Source: Zelopaecilomyces penicillatus (taxonomy: Eukaryota > Ascomycota > Sordariomycetes > Hypocreales > Pseudodiploosporaceae). From it: 64,000 nucleotides of DNA. A model generated the notes under the pieces. That model saw nothing but the letters and a program-made list of their open reading frames with translations. It was not told the origin of the DNA and ran no database searches. The stretch spans positions 1,674,001-1,738,000 of the forward strand of contig VCCP01000003.1 in assembly GCA_005765155.1 (NCBI GenBank), given 5' to 3'. Position numbers and translations under genes: made by a program. This document shows positions 25,804 through 35,021 of the stretch, piece by piece (the stretch's first letter is position 1; every line of letters begins with the position of its first letter).

Positions 25804-26520
25804 ATGGATCCAGCATCGTCCTCGTCGAGTCTCCCAGACACAGCGAACCAAACAGAAGGCAACATCGACCTTACCGCCCTGAAGGATATGGAGGATGGAA
25901 AAAAGGAAAAACATTGGTACCCGCCGGTACCGCCATCAACTGTGGTGCAAAACAGACGACGCCGGTTCTGTTTGTCAGGACTGAAAGCCTGTCTGCAGTG
26001 CCGGGCGCAACGTCTTCCATGCTCGCGGCAGGTCTGGGTGCCGGGGGTGAAGGATCCCGCGCGGGTGGCGTGCCGGAGGTGTTGTGTGCGGGACGGAAAC
26101 GGAGACGGAGGTGGAGATGGGGTCCGGTGCCTGGTGCCTGCATCAGAACTACCGTGGTGGGACATTGAGTTTGCGAAATGGGGGAGCCTGCGGCAGCAGC
26201 TGGCTAAACCATATCCAGGGCTGAAAGCGATGAGGGAGAAGTACAGGAAGGAAAGAGAAAATGCGAAGCTGGGTATTGCTCCTGTTCCTGAGAAGTGGGT
26301 GTTTGCGGGGGCAATGGGTGATGGTGATGGGGTAATAATCGGTGATACGGAAAGGGAAGAGCTCCAACGCGAGATTTTGCGGCGTGCGAATGGTGTCACG
26401 GCAGAGGTCGTAGGCGGGAGGTTGGAATATGTCTGGACGTATCGGTTTGCACTGCCAAAGCGGCCGTATAGGTGGCCGCCGTCTCCATCGCTTGAAGAAG
26501 TGGACCGCCAATGGGCCTAA
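25804..26520 (+). CDS. Small protein with expanded Zn2Cys6-like cysteine pattern
   Basis: Single-exon frame of 238 aa with a good start context (CACAATGG). After an acidic Ser-rich N-terminus there is a basic patch (NRRRRF) and then six cysteines spaced C63-x2-C66-x6-C73-x16-C90-x2-C93-x15-C109. The first half (CLQCRAQRLPC) fits the binuclear zinc-cluster motif exactly; both later loops are longer than in typical Gal4-type domains. The rest includes a WWDIEFAKWGSLRQQL segment and a basic helix (AMREKYRKERENAK) but no fungal transcription-factor middle domain. I do not recognise a named family. Function is unknown; DNA or RNA binding is an inference from the cysteines and basic residues. It is followed 657 bp later, same strand, by a zeta-type kinase. 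Confidence 0.7.
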   Translation: MDPASSSSSLPDTANQTEGNIDLTALKDMEDGKKEKHWYPPVPPSTVVQNRRRRFCLSGLKACLQCRAQRLPCSRQVWVPGVKDPARVACRRCCVRDGNGDGGGDGVRCLVPASELPWWDIEFAKWGSLRQQLAKPYPGLKAMREKYRKERENAKLGIAPVPEKWVFAGAMGDGDGVIIGDTEREELQREILRRANGVTAEVVGGRLEYVWTYRFALPKRPYRWPPSPSLEEVDRQWA

Positions 26521-27177
26521 TGACACCTAGACGAGTATTGGTGCGAAGTAATATGAAGCTTCCTAATGAAACCTTTTGCGTGACGGTAATTAACGAACTT
26601 GCGTCATTGTTTCCAACGTGGCTTCCTGCCCCTCTCTGCTCGTAATTCGAGGTGGTTTTCTCGGATGTAAGTTGCAACTAACCACCTGCTCAAACCACAT
26701 TAATACGCGAGTAGGTAGTATAGACATAGGTAACTTTGCATCATGAGTGCCTTACCAAGATAAGCCACACGCCGAGAAAAAAAGCAGCCAAATAGTGAAG
26801 CATACCTCCCGAAATCTAACAGGTGCATCCAGTCGTCACGGTAGTCGTCACCCCCCGCTTTTCACATTTCAGCTGGATGTCCATTCCATAGCACCTACCC
26901 TTCACCAGCCAACATGAGAAAATAAAAGAAATCGCAGACAATACCTCTCAGTACCCCTTGAGTCTCTTCATTCTCAAGACCTCTTTTCTCGATCTAGGCC
27001 TGAAAAGAAAGATAGTGGCCTCTTGTTCGCTCAGCGACGCAGTTGGCTCTAGCGGGGACTCCGGCTCTCATACACGCGCAACGCACAATTCAGGAAACTC
27101 ACCACAGTTTGCCATCCTCTTTTTCTTCATCCTGAACGAAACACCATCTCAGGATAAAGCAAAAGAACAAAGGAGTC
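26521..27177. other. Intergenic region before the zeta-type kinase gene
   Basis: Contains no recognisable gene. A 14-nt stretch TAAGCCACACGCCG near 26761 resembles part of fungal 5S rRNA, but nothing else of a 5S gene is present around it. The last 200 bp probably form the leader of the gene at 27178. Confidence 0.5.
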
Positions 27178-28215
27178 ATGGCTCCACCGCCTGATGTCTC
27201 GTCATACTTTCTCTCGGACGAAGAATCGGCCCTCATCTTCAGGACTGAGATTCTCCCCGCTGAATTCCCAGCAGAGCTTGCCTCCGGTGCCGCTACCGGG
27301 TCCGAGTCCGAGTCCAGTCGCCGCCCCACCCCGCTCGCCGTTCTGGCCGTGGGCCAAACTGGTGCCGGCAAGACACGCCTCGCCCCCGCCGTCCTCTCTG
27401 CTCTTGCTAGCAGCTCCGGCAACCGCGGCCTCGCTCATTTCATCGCCGACACGTACAAGACGTACCATCCGGCCTATACTCGCCTTATGCTCTCCACTCC
27501 AAACCTTGCCTCCCCAGCCACTGGGCCAGATGCCCGTCGCTGGCTCGCCATGGTGTCGGCAGAGGCTGTTCGTCGTCATCTAGATGTGTTGTTGGAGAGT
27601 GCTTGTCGTCACCCTGAGGATTTCACACAACTTGTTTCTATCTTTCACGATGCTGGTTACCGCGTCGAGGTGGTTGTCTTGGCCGTCCCAGAAGCTCTAA
27701 GTCGTCTTGGCATCCTTACTCGATTCTATGAGAAGCTCCCGGAGGCGCATTCACGCAATCTCCCTGTGCGATTAACCCCCAAGAAGGTACATGATGATTC
27801 ATACGTCGGCCTGCTGGATGCCGCTACGTTTCTCGATCAGTCCGCTTCTGCAGATCAAGTACTAGTTGTCCGGCGGGGCAACCTTGTCGCCTATTCAGAA
27901 GAGAAAGGGGCTGATAAAAAGATGGCCAAGGAAGGAGGCATAGCCAACGCTGTCCGCAAAGAAAGAAAGCGGCCATTGACCAAGGATGAAATGAAGACAG
28001 CACTCGACGACATCCAGAAACTGACCACCCACGAGGACATAGCAGAGCAGCTTCAGCAAATCTGGGATTTGCTGCAGCCTCTGATTGCCGAAGATGCCAA
28101 CACTAGAGAAAACGCCCACGAGGGCTTTCCTGAGCTGCAAGCCCTGGAGTTTGGAAGGAATGGTGGTGAGAAGCATCATACCAGGGGTAATATTCTTCGG
28201 CTTGGACAAGTCTAA
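27178..28215 (+). CDS. Zeta-toxin-type P-loop kinase domain protein
   Basis: Single-exon protein of 345 aa. Walker A is GQTGAGKT (residues 59-66), preceded by a hydrophobic strand (LAVLAV). It is followed by IADTYKTYHPAY (D91, K94, H97, P98), which corresponds to the zeta-family D-x2-R/K-x2-HP signature, and by GYRVEVVVLAVPEALSRLGILTRF, the usual second conserved block of the family. Bacterial zeta proteins are kinases acting on UDP-N-acetyl sugars and are held in check by an antitoxin; fungal homologues are widespread and their substrate is unknown. A C-terminal Lys/Glu-rich extension (about residues 235-345) is outside the core. No antitoxin of the epsilon type is visible nearby. The domain call is fairly strong; enzymatic activity or toxicity in this organism is not shown. 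Confidence 0.85.
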   Translation: MAPPPDVSSYFLSDEESALIFRTEILPAEFPAELASGAATGSESESSRRPTPLAVLAVGQTGAGKTRLAPAVLSALASSSGNRGLAHFIADTYKTYHPAYTRLMLSTPNLASPATGPDARRWLAMVSAEAVRRHLDVLLESACRHPEDFTQLVSIFHDAGYRVEVVVLAVPEALSRLGILTRFYEKLPEAHSRNLPVRLTPKKVHDDSYVGLLDAATFLDQSASADQVLVVRRGNLVAYSEEKGADKKMAKEGGIANAVRKERKRPLTKDEMKTALDDIQKLTTHEDIAEQLQQIWDLLQPLIAEDANTRENAHEGFPELQALEFGRNGGEKHHTRGNILRLGQV

Positions 28216-28682
28216 TATGGAAGGATATCCTCTCGTGATAAAAAAACCAGTTTAAGGGCATTGTTTCCCTATCTTATTTTCATCTCAAAAGTAGGGAAGT
28301 TCGAAGTGGTAACTGTAGGAGCTAATAAAAAAGCAAGACTAAAAGAATAAACTTTGGAGCTTTTTTATCCCGACTTCGGATAAGCTGTGTGGCTGACGGG
28401 GGATTTTCTGCTACATTTTATTCACAAACTGATGGTTTCCCAAATGCAAACGTGTACACCAGATATAAAACCACGAATCACGACCCAGCCAGATGGTCCC
28501 AAACGGATTCCCAAGCCATGATAATCAAGGATGCAGCTCTTTAAATAACCTACCATGTCAATTCAATCAACAGTGCGAAAAAAATTCCGTCGCCATGCAA
28601 AGCGCAGATGTGGTACCTAATTTCGTGAGCGGATATCTCTAAATCAGCAGTTTTCCGAAGTGTATTTCCCTTAGTTCATTTC
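28216..28682. other. Convergent 3' intergenic region
   Basis: A/T-rich DNA between the 3' ends of the zeta-type kinase (+) and the FHA kinase (-) genes. It presumably holds both 3' UTRs; no open frame of note. Confidence 0.6.
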
Positions 28683-31030
28683 CTATTGCTCTAAAATCGG
28701 TGCAGAGTTAGTAAATATAGGAACGGCCTCTACCAGGAACTTGCTGTTAGTTCTCTTGAGTTCCTCCAAAACCTGCTCTCGCCGACTGCCGGGCGGATTT
28801 TGTCTCAGGTGTCTATCAAGACCAGTTAGGGGAAGGAATGTCAAGTCATGGACTCGCGCCAGAGTTTTCTTCTTATGCTTGCTAGTTGATTGAGATGAGC
28901 GCGAGACCTTGTGGCCATGAAACTGTTCCCAAGGCATTCGAGAATTTTTCGCATTCTTTGTCGCGCTCTCCTCAATTAACTTAAGTTTATGATTGTCGGT
29001 CTTCGGCTTCGATGCAACATTGTTATGCTTGGGCAGATCTGGTTTCTTGAACGAATCATCATCGTTCGATTTTATATTAGACAAGGCGGGAAAATATTCC
29101 GAATCTTCATCCTGATATGGAGATTGGCCTTTCTGGGGGCTCTGTTCGGTAACTCCATCCAGAGGAAGCTTGTTAGATTTAGGAGCTTTCGACATGCATC
29201 CAAGTAGGTCTGGCAGATCCAAAGGCATCGGTGTCACCTGATTCTTCTTTCTCCAGTTTGACATGATCTTTCGATCCAGCTTCTGGAAAAACTCCAGATG
29301 GCTGTCTGGGGAGCACAGCCAATCGTGGCACTCGGCTTCTATGGCACTCATTCGCTTCTTTGGTGATATTTGGAGACAACTTAAGATGAATTTGCAGCCA
29401 TTCAATGAAGGTGGTCCCGCGGCGTTGATCACTTCTTCCTCGATGTAAGCTTCAAGTGATTCTTCATCCATCCGGTTCAAGTCGCCAAGGTAGTCGGAGA
29501 GGGATGGCGTAAGCAGCATAAGAGTTACAATCCCCAGTGACCAAATATCGACTGCAGGGGTCTGAGATTGCTTCTTTTGCTGTACTTCCCTATGTATTGT
29601 TAGTCCAGTACCTCTATAGACAAGGTGATTAGAAATGGTCAGAGTCATAGACTCACGGAGCGCTATAAGTTTCGGTGCCGACATGGGTCAACATCCGATT
29701 TCGGCGTGGAACCGCACAAAATCCAAAGTCGGATAACATGACGCGGTGATAGGCGATTTTGGGCGAATATGCCAGGAGTATGTTTTCTGGCTTGAGATCA
29801 CGATGCACAATCCCCTTGCTATGGAGATAGCTCAAACCTCGCACCACTTGACGAAGAATGATTCGTGCATCAAATTCCGCGACTGGATGATATCGACGAA
29901 TAAATGACATGAGATCACCGCCAGAAGCAAGGGCCGTAAATGTGAACCTAGAACTGGTCAGTCTACAACTCATTCGTGGCACGTTTTGATTTTTCATACA
30001 GAGAATGTGGTGAGCTTATCGCATCGATGTAGGGCAGGATATTCGGCTACATCTGTTAGTACTCATTACATTCATGAAACAGATTAAGAGAGGATCGTAC
30101 ATGATGAAGCTGTCGCAACACATCTGCCTCTTGAAACTTTCGGCGAACTTCTTCCCGACGCGCTTTACCTTGCAGTTTATCGAGGTTAACGAGCTTGCAA
30201 ACCAATTGCTTTTTGGTTCTTGACTCAATGGCCAGATACACAGCTGCCTCCGCTCCTTGTCCAAGGCAGCGCGATGTTATCGCGTATTTATCTGCGAACA
30301 ACTTTAGCAGTCAGCTAGCCATCATCACAAGATTATTGATACGATTGGCGAAGGAACTTACACTAGACTCCCTTTCTTGCAGCTTTGTTAGAGGAAGCTC
30401 TGGAGGACTTCTTGTCTGTTGAAATAGTAGACTCCAGTGCGGTTTGATCTCGATGATATCTCCATCTTCTAGAAGATAGCCAGATGACATCTCAGGGCCG
30501 ATCCCAACAAGCTCGCCATTGACGTAAGTTCCGTTGGATGATTTCCGATCACGAACATATACATGGTTAACTGAAGGTTCATATACAATCACATAGAATT
30601 CACAATGATTTCTCGAGACTGTGTTTTCAAGATCGTCCCGAATGGCAAAAGTGCTGGGCTGGTAAGCTGGGGACTGCAAAACACAGGGGTGATGTTTTGT
30701 CTCACGTACTTGGACCGCGGATCTCGCCCAATCTTGAAAATTTCATTGTCCCATATCGAGAGCTTCCCTAAAAAGATGTGAAAAAAAGTTAGTCACCATT
30801 GTCAGAGGCAAACAGAAGAACATGGTGTAACAAAGAAAGCGTGCTCTAAAACGAAGTCTTCCTAGCTACCCTATCAGGTTATATGAACAAGAGACGATAT
30901 TACCCTGACATTTTGGACCGGCGCGACTATCGGTAAATTGAAGGTAGGCAGCTGGTATTTCCTCAGCGGAGACTATAGATAAATCCATTTGCATCTCCTC
31001 GCGTCTTTCCATTGTTGTACTGAAAGACAT
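28683..31030 (-). CDS. FHA-domain CAMK-group kinase (Chk2/Rad53/Mek1-like)
   Basis: Nuclear checkpoint- or meiosis-type kinase by family. Exons in coding order are 30904-31030, 30710-30767, 30364-30653, 30101-30291, 30000-30046, 29657-29947 and 28683-29589 (636 aa); all phases close. The FHA domain runs from KLSIWDNEIFKIGRDPRS through NTVSRNHCEF and RDRKSSNGTYVNGELV, containing the phosphothreonine-binding GR, SRNH and NGTxxNG motifs. The kinase domain follows with LGQGAEAAVYLA, VCKLV (ATP lysine), GIVHRDLKPEN (HRD about 286-288), SDFGF, the activation segment THVGTETYSAPE and VDIWSLG. A 200-residue basic tail ends the protein. The start may instead be the in-frame ATG at 31012 if the AG at 31021-31020 is used as a leader splice site. 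Whether it is the Chk2 or the Mek1 orthologue cannot be settled without a tree. Confidence 0.85.
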
Positions 31031-31499
31031 TTGTGTTAGCCCGTGTTTACTCGTGTAAGTCAAAATGGTACTAGATTAGTAGACATAGATGCTTTCTGGG
31101 ATCGAAGAGAGAAAAGTTATCCCGGAGTAGGGGAGCATATGGCATGCCTTTCAGCATTTGTGTAACGAGGTTTCACAGACTTGAATTTTTTTTCCATCTC
31201 AGCGATGGAGTCAATCAAACAATATTACAGACCTGTCAACGATCGCTCCTGCCTTCCTTCTCTGTCCTGCGACGTCATTGTGATTGGTGGTTTCACACAT
31301 ACAGTGTTAGTTACAGTGTAATTTCATTGACACGGTATACTTCTAATTGAGAGAGGCGGTGGTGAAATCCACAGTCACCCCACACCACGTGACTTTGGGG
31401 GGTTTCTTGCCCTACCGATGACTTGCTTAAGCGTTTGAATTTCCCCCGCTCTCTTTGGAAGTTGCTCCTCATCCAAACACGATTCTCATCCACGAACAA
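31031..31499. promoter_or_regulatory. Divergent promoter region between FHA kinase and eL41
   Basis: The two genes are transcribed away from each other from this interval. A CACGTGAC element lies at 31386-31393, about 115 bp before the presumed eL41 leader donor. It matches the E-box bound by Cbf1-type bHLH factors, which regulate ribosomal-protein genes in several ascomycetes. The role here is inferred. Confidence 0.4.
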
Positions 31500-31639
31500 G
31501 TAAGCTCTCCTACCCTAGGTGTAGTGCAGCTCATGGCCATCTCGTACAATTCATCATTGCTGTGCGCTTTGTAATTGTGCGAGATGGCTCATGATTTGCG
31601 CGCGCCATTGGCAAACTTCAGTCACTAACCGCGAAACAG
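31500..31639 (+). other. Likely leader intron of the eL41 gene
   Basis: A GTAAGC donor at 31500, a CACTAACC branch-like sequence at 31623-31630 and an AACAG acceptor ending at 31639 define a 140-nt intron that ends 13 nt before the eL41 ATG. Leader introns are frequent in fungal ribosomal-protein genes. No transcript was available to confirm it. Confidence 0.65.
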
Positions 31640-31652
31640 CTCACCGTTCAAG

Positions 31653-31787
31653 ATGAGAGCCAAGTGGAGAAAGAAGCGGGTTCGCCGCCTCAAGCGTAAG
31701 AGAAGAAAGATGAGAGCTAGATCGTAAGTGTCTACCAATTTCTATTATCCTGCCTGCTTGGTGCTAACTCCAAATAACAGTAAGTAA
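31653..31787 (+). CDS. RPL41: 60S ribosomal protein eL41 (25 aa, two exons)
   Basis: Coding exons are 31653-31723 (71 nt) and 31781-31787 (7 nt, including the stop). They encode 25 residues that begin MRAKWRKKRVRRLKRKRRK and end in the universal RSK. Seventeen of the 25 residues are Arg or Lys, and the sequence matches eL41, the smallest eukaryotic ribosomal protein, which bridges the two subunits. The 57-nt intron has GTAAGT, a GCTAAC branch site and AACAG, and splits the penultimate serine codon. If it were retained, translation would stop after the serine, giving 24 residues lacking only the last lysine. The frame is too small for ordinary ORF cut-offs, so it is easily missed. Confidence 0.95.
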
Positions 31788-32634
31788 ACGTCTCGCTCTT
31801 CTACCTGACTTGACGCATCTTTCATGAATTTCACGAAATTACACGCCAGCACGACACGGGCCAATCTGGAATGGGAATGCTCTCAACCAAAGCTCCTTTG
31901 GGTTAGCTCTGTTGTGATAATCACTTCACAGCAATGGGTTTTACTCGATGGAAAGGGCAATGGTCTCATCAGCTTTGGCTGTCATGATGGTGACGAGGGA
32001 TGGGGAAATGGACCAAAGGCGGTTGGGTAAAGACAACGTTTAAGATTACAGTCAAAGAAGCAAACTGCAACAGAAGGCCGTGCTCGGAATCAGGACAGCA
32101 TGGCGTATGACAATTGAAATGCACACTTTGTTTCGTTTTCACCCCTCTCTTCCTATTTTGAAACGTTTCTTTGTGATTTGAACGTGTGAGCTGTGTGCAT
32201 TGGGTCTGATCTCAGCTTTCGCTAAGGTTTTGCCAGCTCACACCACTCTGTAACATGTTTTTGGGTCCCCTGGCGTTAATGGACCTGGAATATCGCAAGG
32301 TTGCACCTTTGTGGCACTGCGCAATGATTCTTTTTATTTCCCATCAGCCAATTGCACCTTGTGTGGCTTCAATTATCAGGCACATTGCAGCAACACCTCT
32401 GACACAGCTTACATTTAGCACCGAGCTATCCCTGCCATAGCTTTGCTCCATATCTACTTTCCGTGACGTCGCTTGCCTTTGCTGCAGTCAGGTGGGGTTG
32501 GTCCCTCACCGCTCGGCAAAACATCGGTCCAGTATTTTCCTGCCGTCCAGTTTACCAAAAAAATTTGGGAGGAGGAGGGCATTTATCCCACTATCCAACC
32601 AAAACGCTTGCGACAGGCGCCTCCTTTGGCAACA
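31788..32634. other. eL41 3' region and RPA49 promoter
   Basis: Contains the eL41 3' UTR and the upstream region of the RNA polymerase I A49 gene, which lies on the same strand. No further coding signal is convincing; the short frames at 31824-32030 and 32255-32440 look like chance. Confidence 0.5.
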
Positions 32635-34082
32635 ATGGCAGAGCTGAGCAACAAGAAGCGCAAGAGGGACGTCAATGCGGCGGCCAAGTCAAAGAAGAAG
32701 GTTGTTATCGACGTTCCGCCTTCAGCAGCCAGCATCTCCTCGGTACTTCGACCCAAACATTGTGTGCCAGTCATAGGTAGGCAGCACTTTCGAGGTCATG
32801 GACCGTTGCAAACTTGTTGGTTAACGGCTTCAAGCCACATGCCCTGGTATAGAGGTTCCGAAGGGTGTTGTATTCAACTCCTACGTGTCGCAAAATGAGT
32901 CCAAAACGAAAACGAAGACGCCAAAGCTTGCAGCAAACCAAGCACTGCTTTTGCACTCAACGTCGCACCACAGTCTGAACTATATAGCCAAAGAGGAAGA
33001 GTTCCGAGACTCAAAACCTTTACTCAACCATTTTGTCGGTATTTATGATCCTACAACCGGGGATCTTCAGGTAGTTGAAGCAAAGAAGATGGTGGTTCGC
33101 GGGTCAGTACGTGCGAAGCAAGCACCAGGCTCTACCATTGACGGACAAGACGCGAGAACAGTGAGTTACCTCAAAGAAATCCAACTTCCAAATGGCAGTG
33201 GCTAATTCGATACAGAGCATGATGGAGCAGAAAACAGAGCTTGGACAAACGTTCGGAACGAAGAAGGCGAAGAAGGTGATTCAGGAAAGAGTACTCAATG
33301 CTATTGGCCCGCAGAGGAAAGAGGGAGACGCTCCAACAAAAATTGACGACGCAGCCCGTGCGATGCTTTCTTCAGTGGGAGCGATTACATCCAAAATGGC
33401 CACAAGGGAAGAGCTCCAGGCCGTGGTTGACGAAGCCAAGCCTATTCCAAGGCCCAATGTTGATGCCAAGGAAATACAAAACGTCTACGATCCCAATGAG
33501 ATTATTGGGGCTGACATTTTGAACCTGGTTCCTATTCGGGAGTGGCAAGAAAAGGCTCAGCATGGTGAAAACATACAAACCCCATCGCGTTTCGTAGCAG
33601 GGAGAGTTACTCCGATGGCGCTGAACGAAGCCGCCCTCCTGCGATTACGAGTTTTACGATACTATTCCTTTGTCCTGCTGTTCTATCTCAAATCGAAGCC
33701 AGGGCGACAAAGGGGTATGAGGCAGTTACCGCCTCGAGATAAGCTTAGGGAGATGCTTGCACCGGCGCCGGAAGCCGTGATTGAGAATATCCGCCGCAAG
33801 TTCTCAGACGCGGGGACGATGAGAAAGTTCCACATTGACCTGCTGGCGGCGCATTGCTGTGTGTATGCATGCATTGTGGACAACTTCGAGGTGGACACAC
33901 AGGCGCTGCGAGACGACCTGAGGATAGACCAGAACACAGTGAACCAGTACTTCCACGAGATTGGGGCACGGGTTCGGCCTCTGAAAAACAAGGCCCTTGG
34001 TGGGACGGGGATGGTGCACATGGCGAAGCTCACACTGCCTCTGGACTTTCCAAAGCAGAGGCAGATCCGGGCGCGCCGGTAA
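32635..34082 (+). CDS. RPA49: DNA-directed RNA polymerase I subunit A49
   Basis: Subunit of the nucleolar rRNA polymerase, pairing with A34.5 in a TFIIF-like module that aids initiation and elongation. Exons are 32635-32776, 32835-33160 and 33216-34082 (444 aa). The N-terminal dimerisation region shows SSVLRPKHCVPVIA, LLLHSTSHHSLNYIAKEEEF, LLNHFVGIYDPTTGDLQVVEAKKM and RMMEQK-type text (SMMEQKTELGQTFGTKKAKK), all typical of A49. The C-terminal half (from about residue 250) forms the tandem winged-helix DNA-binding part, including the YSFVLLFYLK helix and IDQNTVNQYFHEIGARV. The start is the first ATG in good context (ACAATGG), giving the usual basic N-terminus NKKRKRD. Confidence 0.93.
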
Positions 34083-35021
34083 AGGGAACTAACTGAATGG
34101 CTCATTTGGGAGGGCATAACATACAACCAGTCGATGGCTTTCGTTCTTCAGTCAGAAGCGCGATTATCTGTCAGGCTAAGTTTGCCTCTCTGGTGTTGTT
34201 GGTTGTCGCATTAACTACTGTAGGATGAGTTGTTTCCTGAGACACCCTTTTTGGTGTGAAGACGGACAGGGACGACCTTGTCAAACATACCCTCTTCTGT
34301 ACATATGATACGTAGTTAGCTTCTCGCCGATAGATCAAATGACATGGCTCCATTACGTATATCGCTGTCTATAGTATGTCAAGTTTGTGTGTGAGATGTT
34401 ATCTCGGTTAGCCATGGTTATCCTGATGATGCTGGTTGTGCTATTTATCGTGACTGGGTTCCGTCAATGCCGGCGGAATTGAGAAGTCGATGTTGTGGTA
34501 ACCCAGTTCGGCTCAATCCATTCAATCAATCAATCAAGTAAAGAATACTAACCATATAGCGTTGTCGGAGCGCAACGCCATTGACCGGCACCGGCAAAAG
34601 CCCCCCGCAAAAAAGGCGCCGCGAGCCCACATTCCTCTGCCGAGGCAAATCTCAGCTTTCAGTGGGGTCCGCCCCAGCATAGCCGTGGGTTGTGGGGTCT
34701 TGGCCTCAGATCCTTGGGACCCGCAACTTATTCAATCATACTACGGTGTACACTCTTCATTCTATCACAGTAACGACAACCCTAGTTCTTGATTCCCCAT
34801 ACATACTTACAATAGGCTGGTAGTCTCATTGTATATTTATGTTATTTTATATACAAACACATGCACACACACACACACCTATATATATATACCCCCTACC
34901 TTTCCTGTTTTGGCTGCCATTGCTACATCAATCTGCTTTCTTCTTCAGCTTCTTCTATATCTGCTAGACATATCCACCCTCACACCCCCAATTATATTCA
35001 CAAACAATACAGACATACATC
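34083..35021. other. Intergenic region between RPA49 and enoyl-CoA isomerase
   Basis: Holds the A49 3' UTR and the promoter of the next gene. A (CA)n tract at about 34859-34880 is followed by a TATATATATA run near 34882-34891, some 130 bp before the ATG at 35022, which could serve as a TATA element. No other gene is visible. Confidence 0.5.

Noticed and set aside
26755..26790. Fourteen-nt match to the 3' half of fungal 5S rRNA (TAAGCCACACGCCG)
   Set aside because: The rest of a 5S gene is absent on both sides, and the match is recalled from memory of the consensus. It is too short to call a gene or pseudogene.
30674..30705. A 32-nt intron in the FHA kinase (GTGAGA to TTTTGCAG)
   Set aside because: It keeps frame but is too short for a normal spliceosomal intron. 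The overlapping 56-nt choice 30654-30709, with a GTACGT donor, also keeps frame and restores a smoother FHA sequence.
31824..32030. 68-codon frame downstream of eL41
   Set aside because: It lies in the presumed 3' UTR, has no ATG context of note and no resemblance to a known protein.
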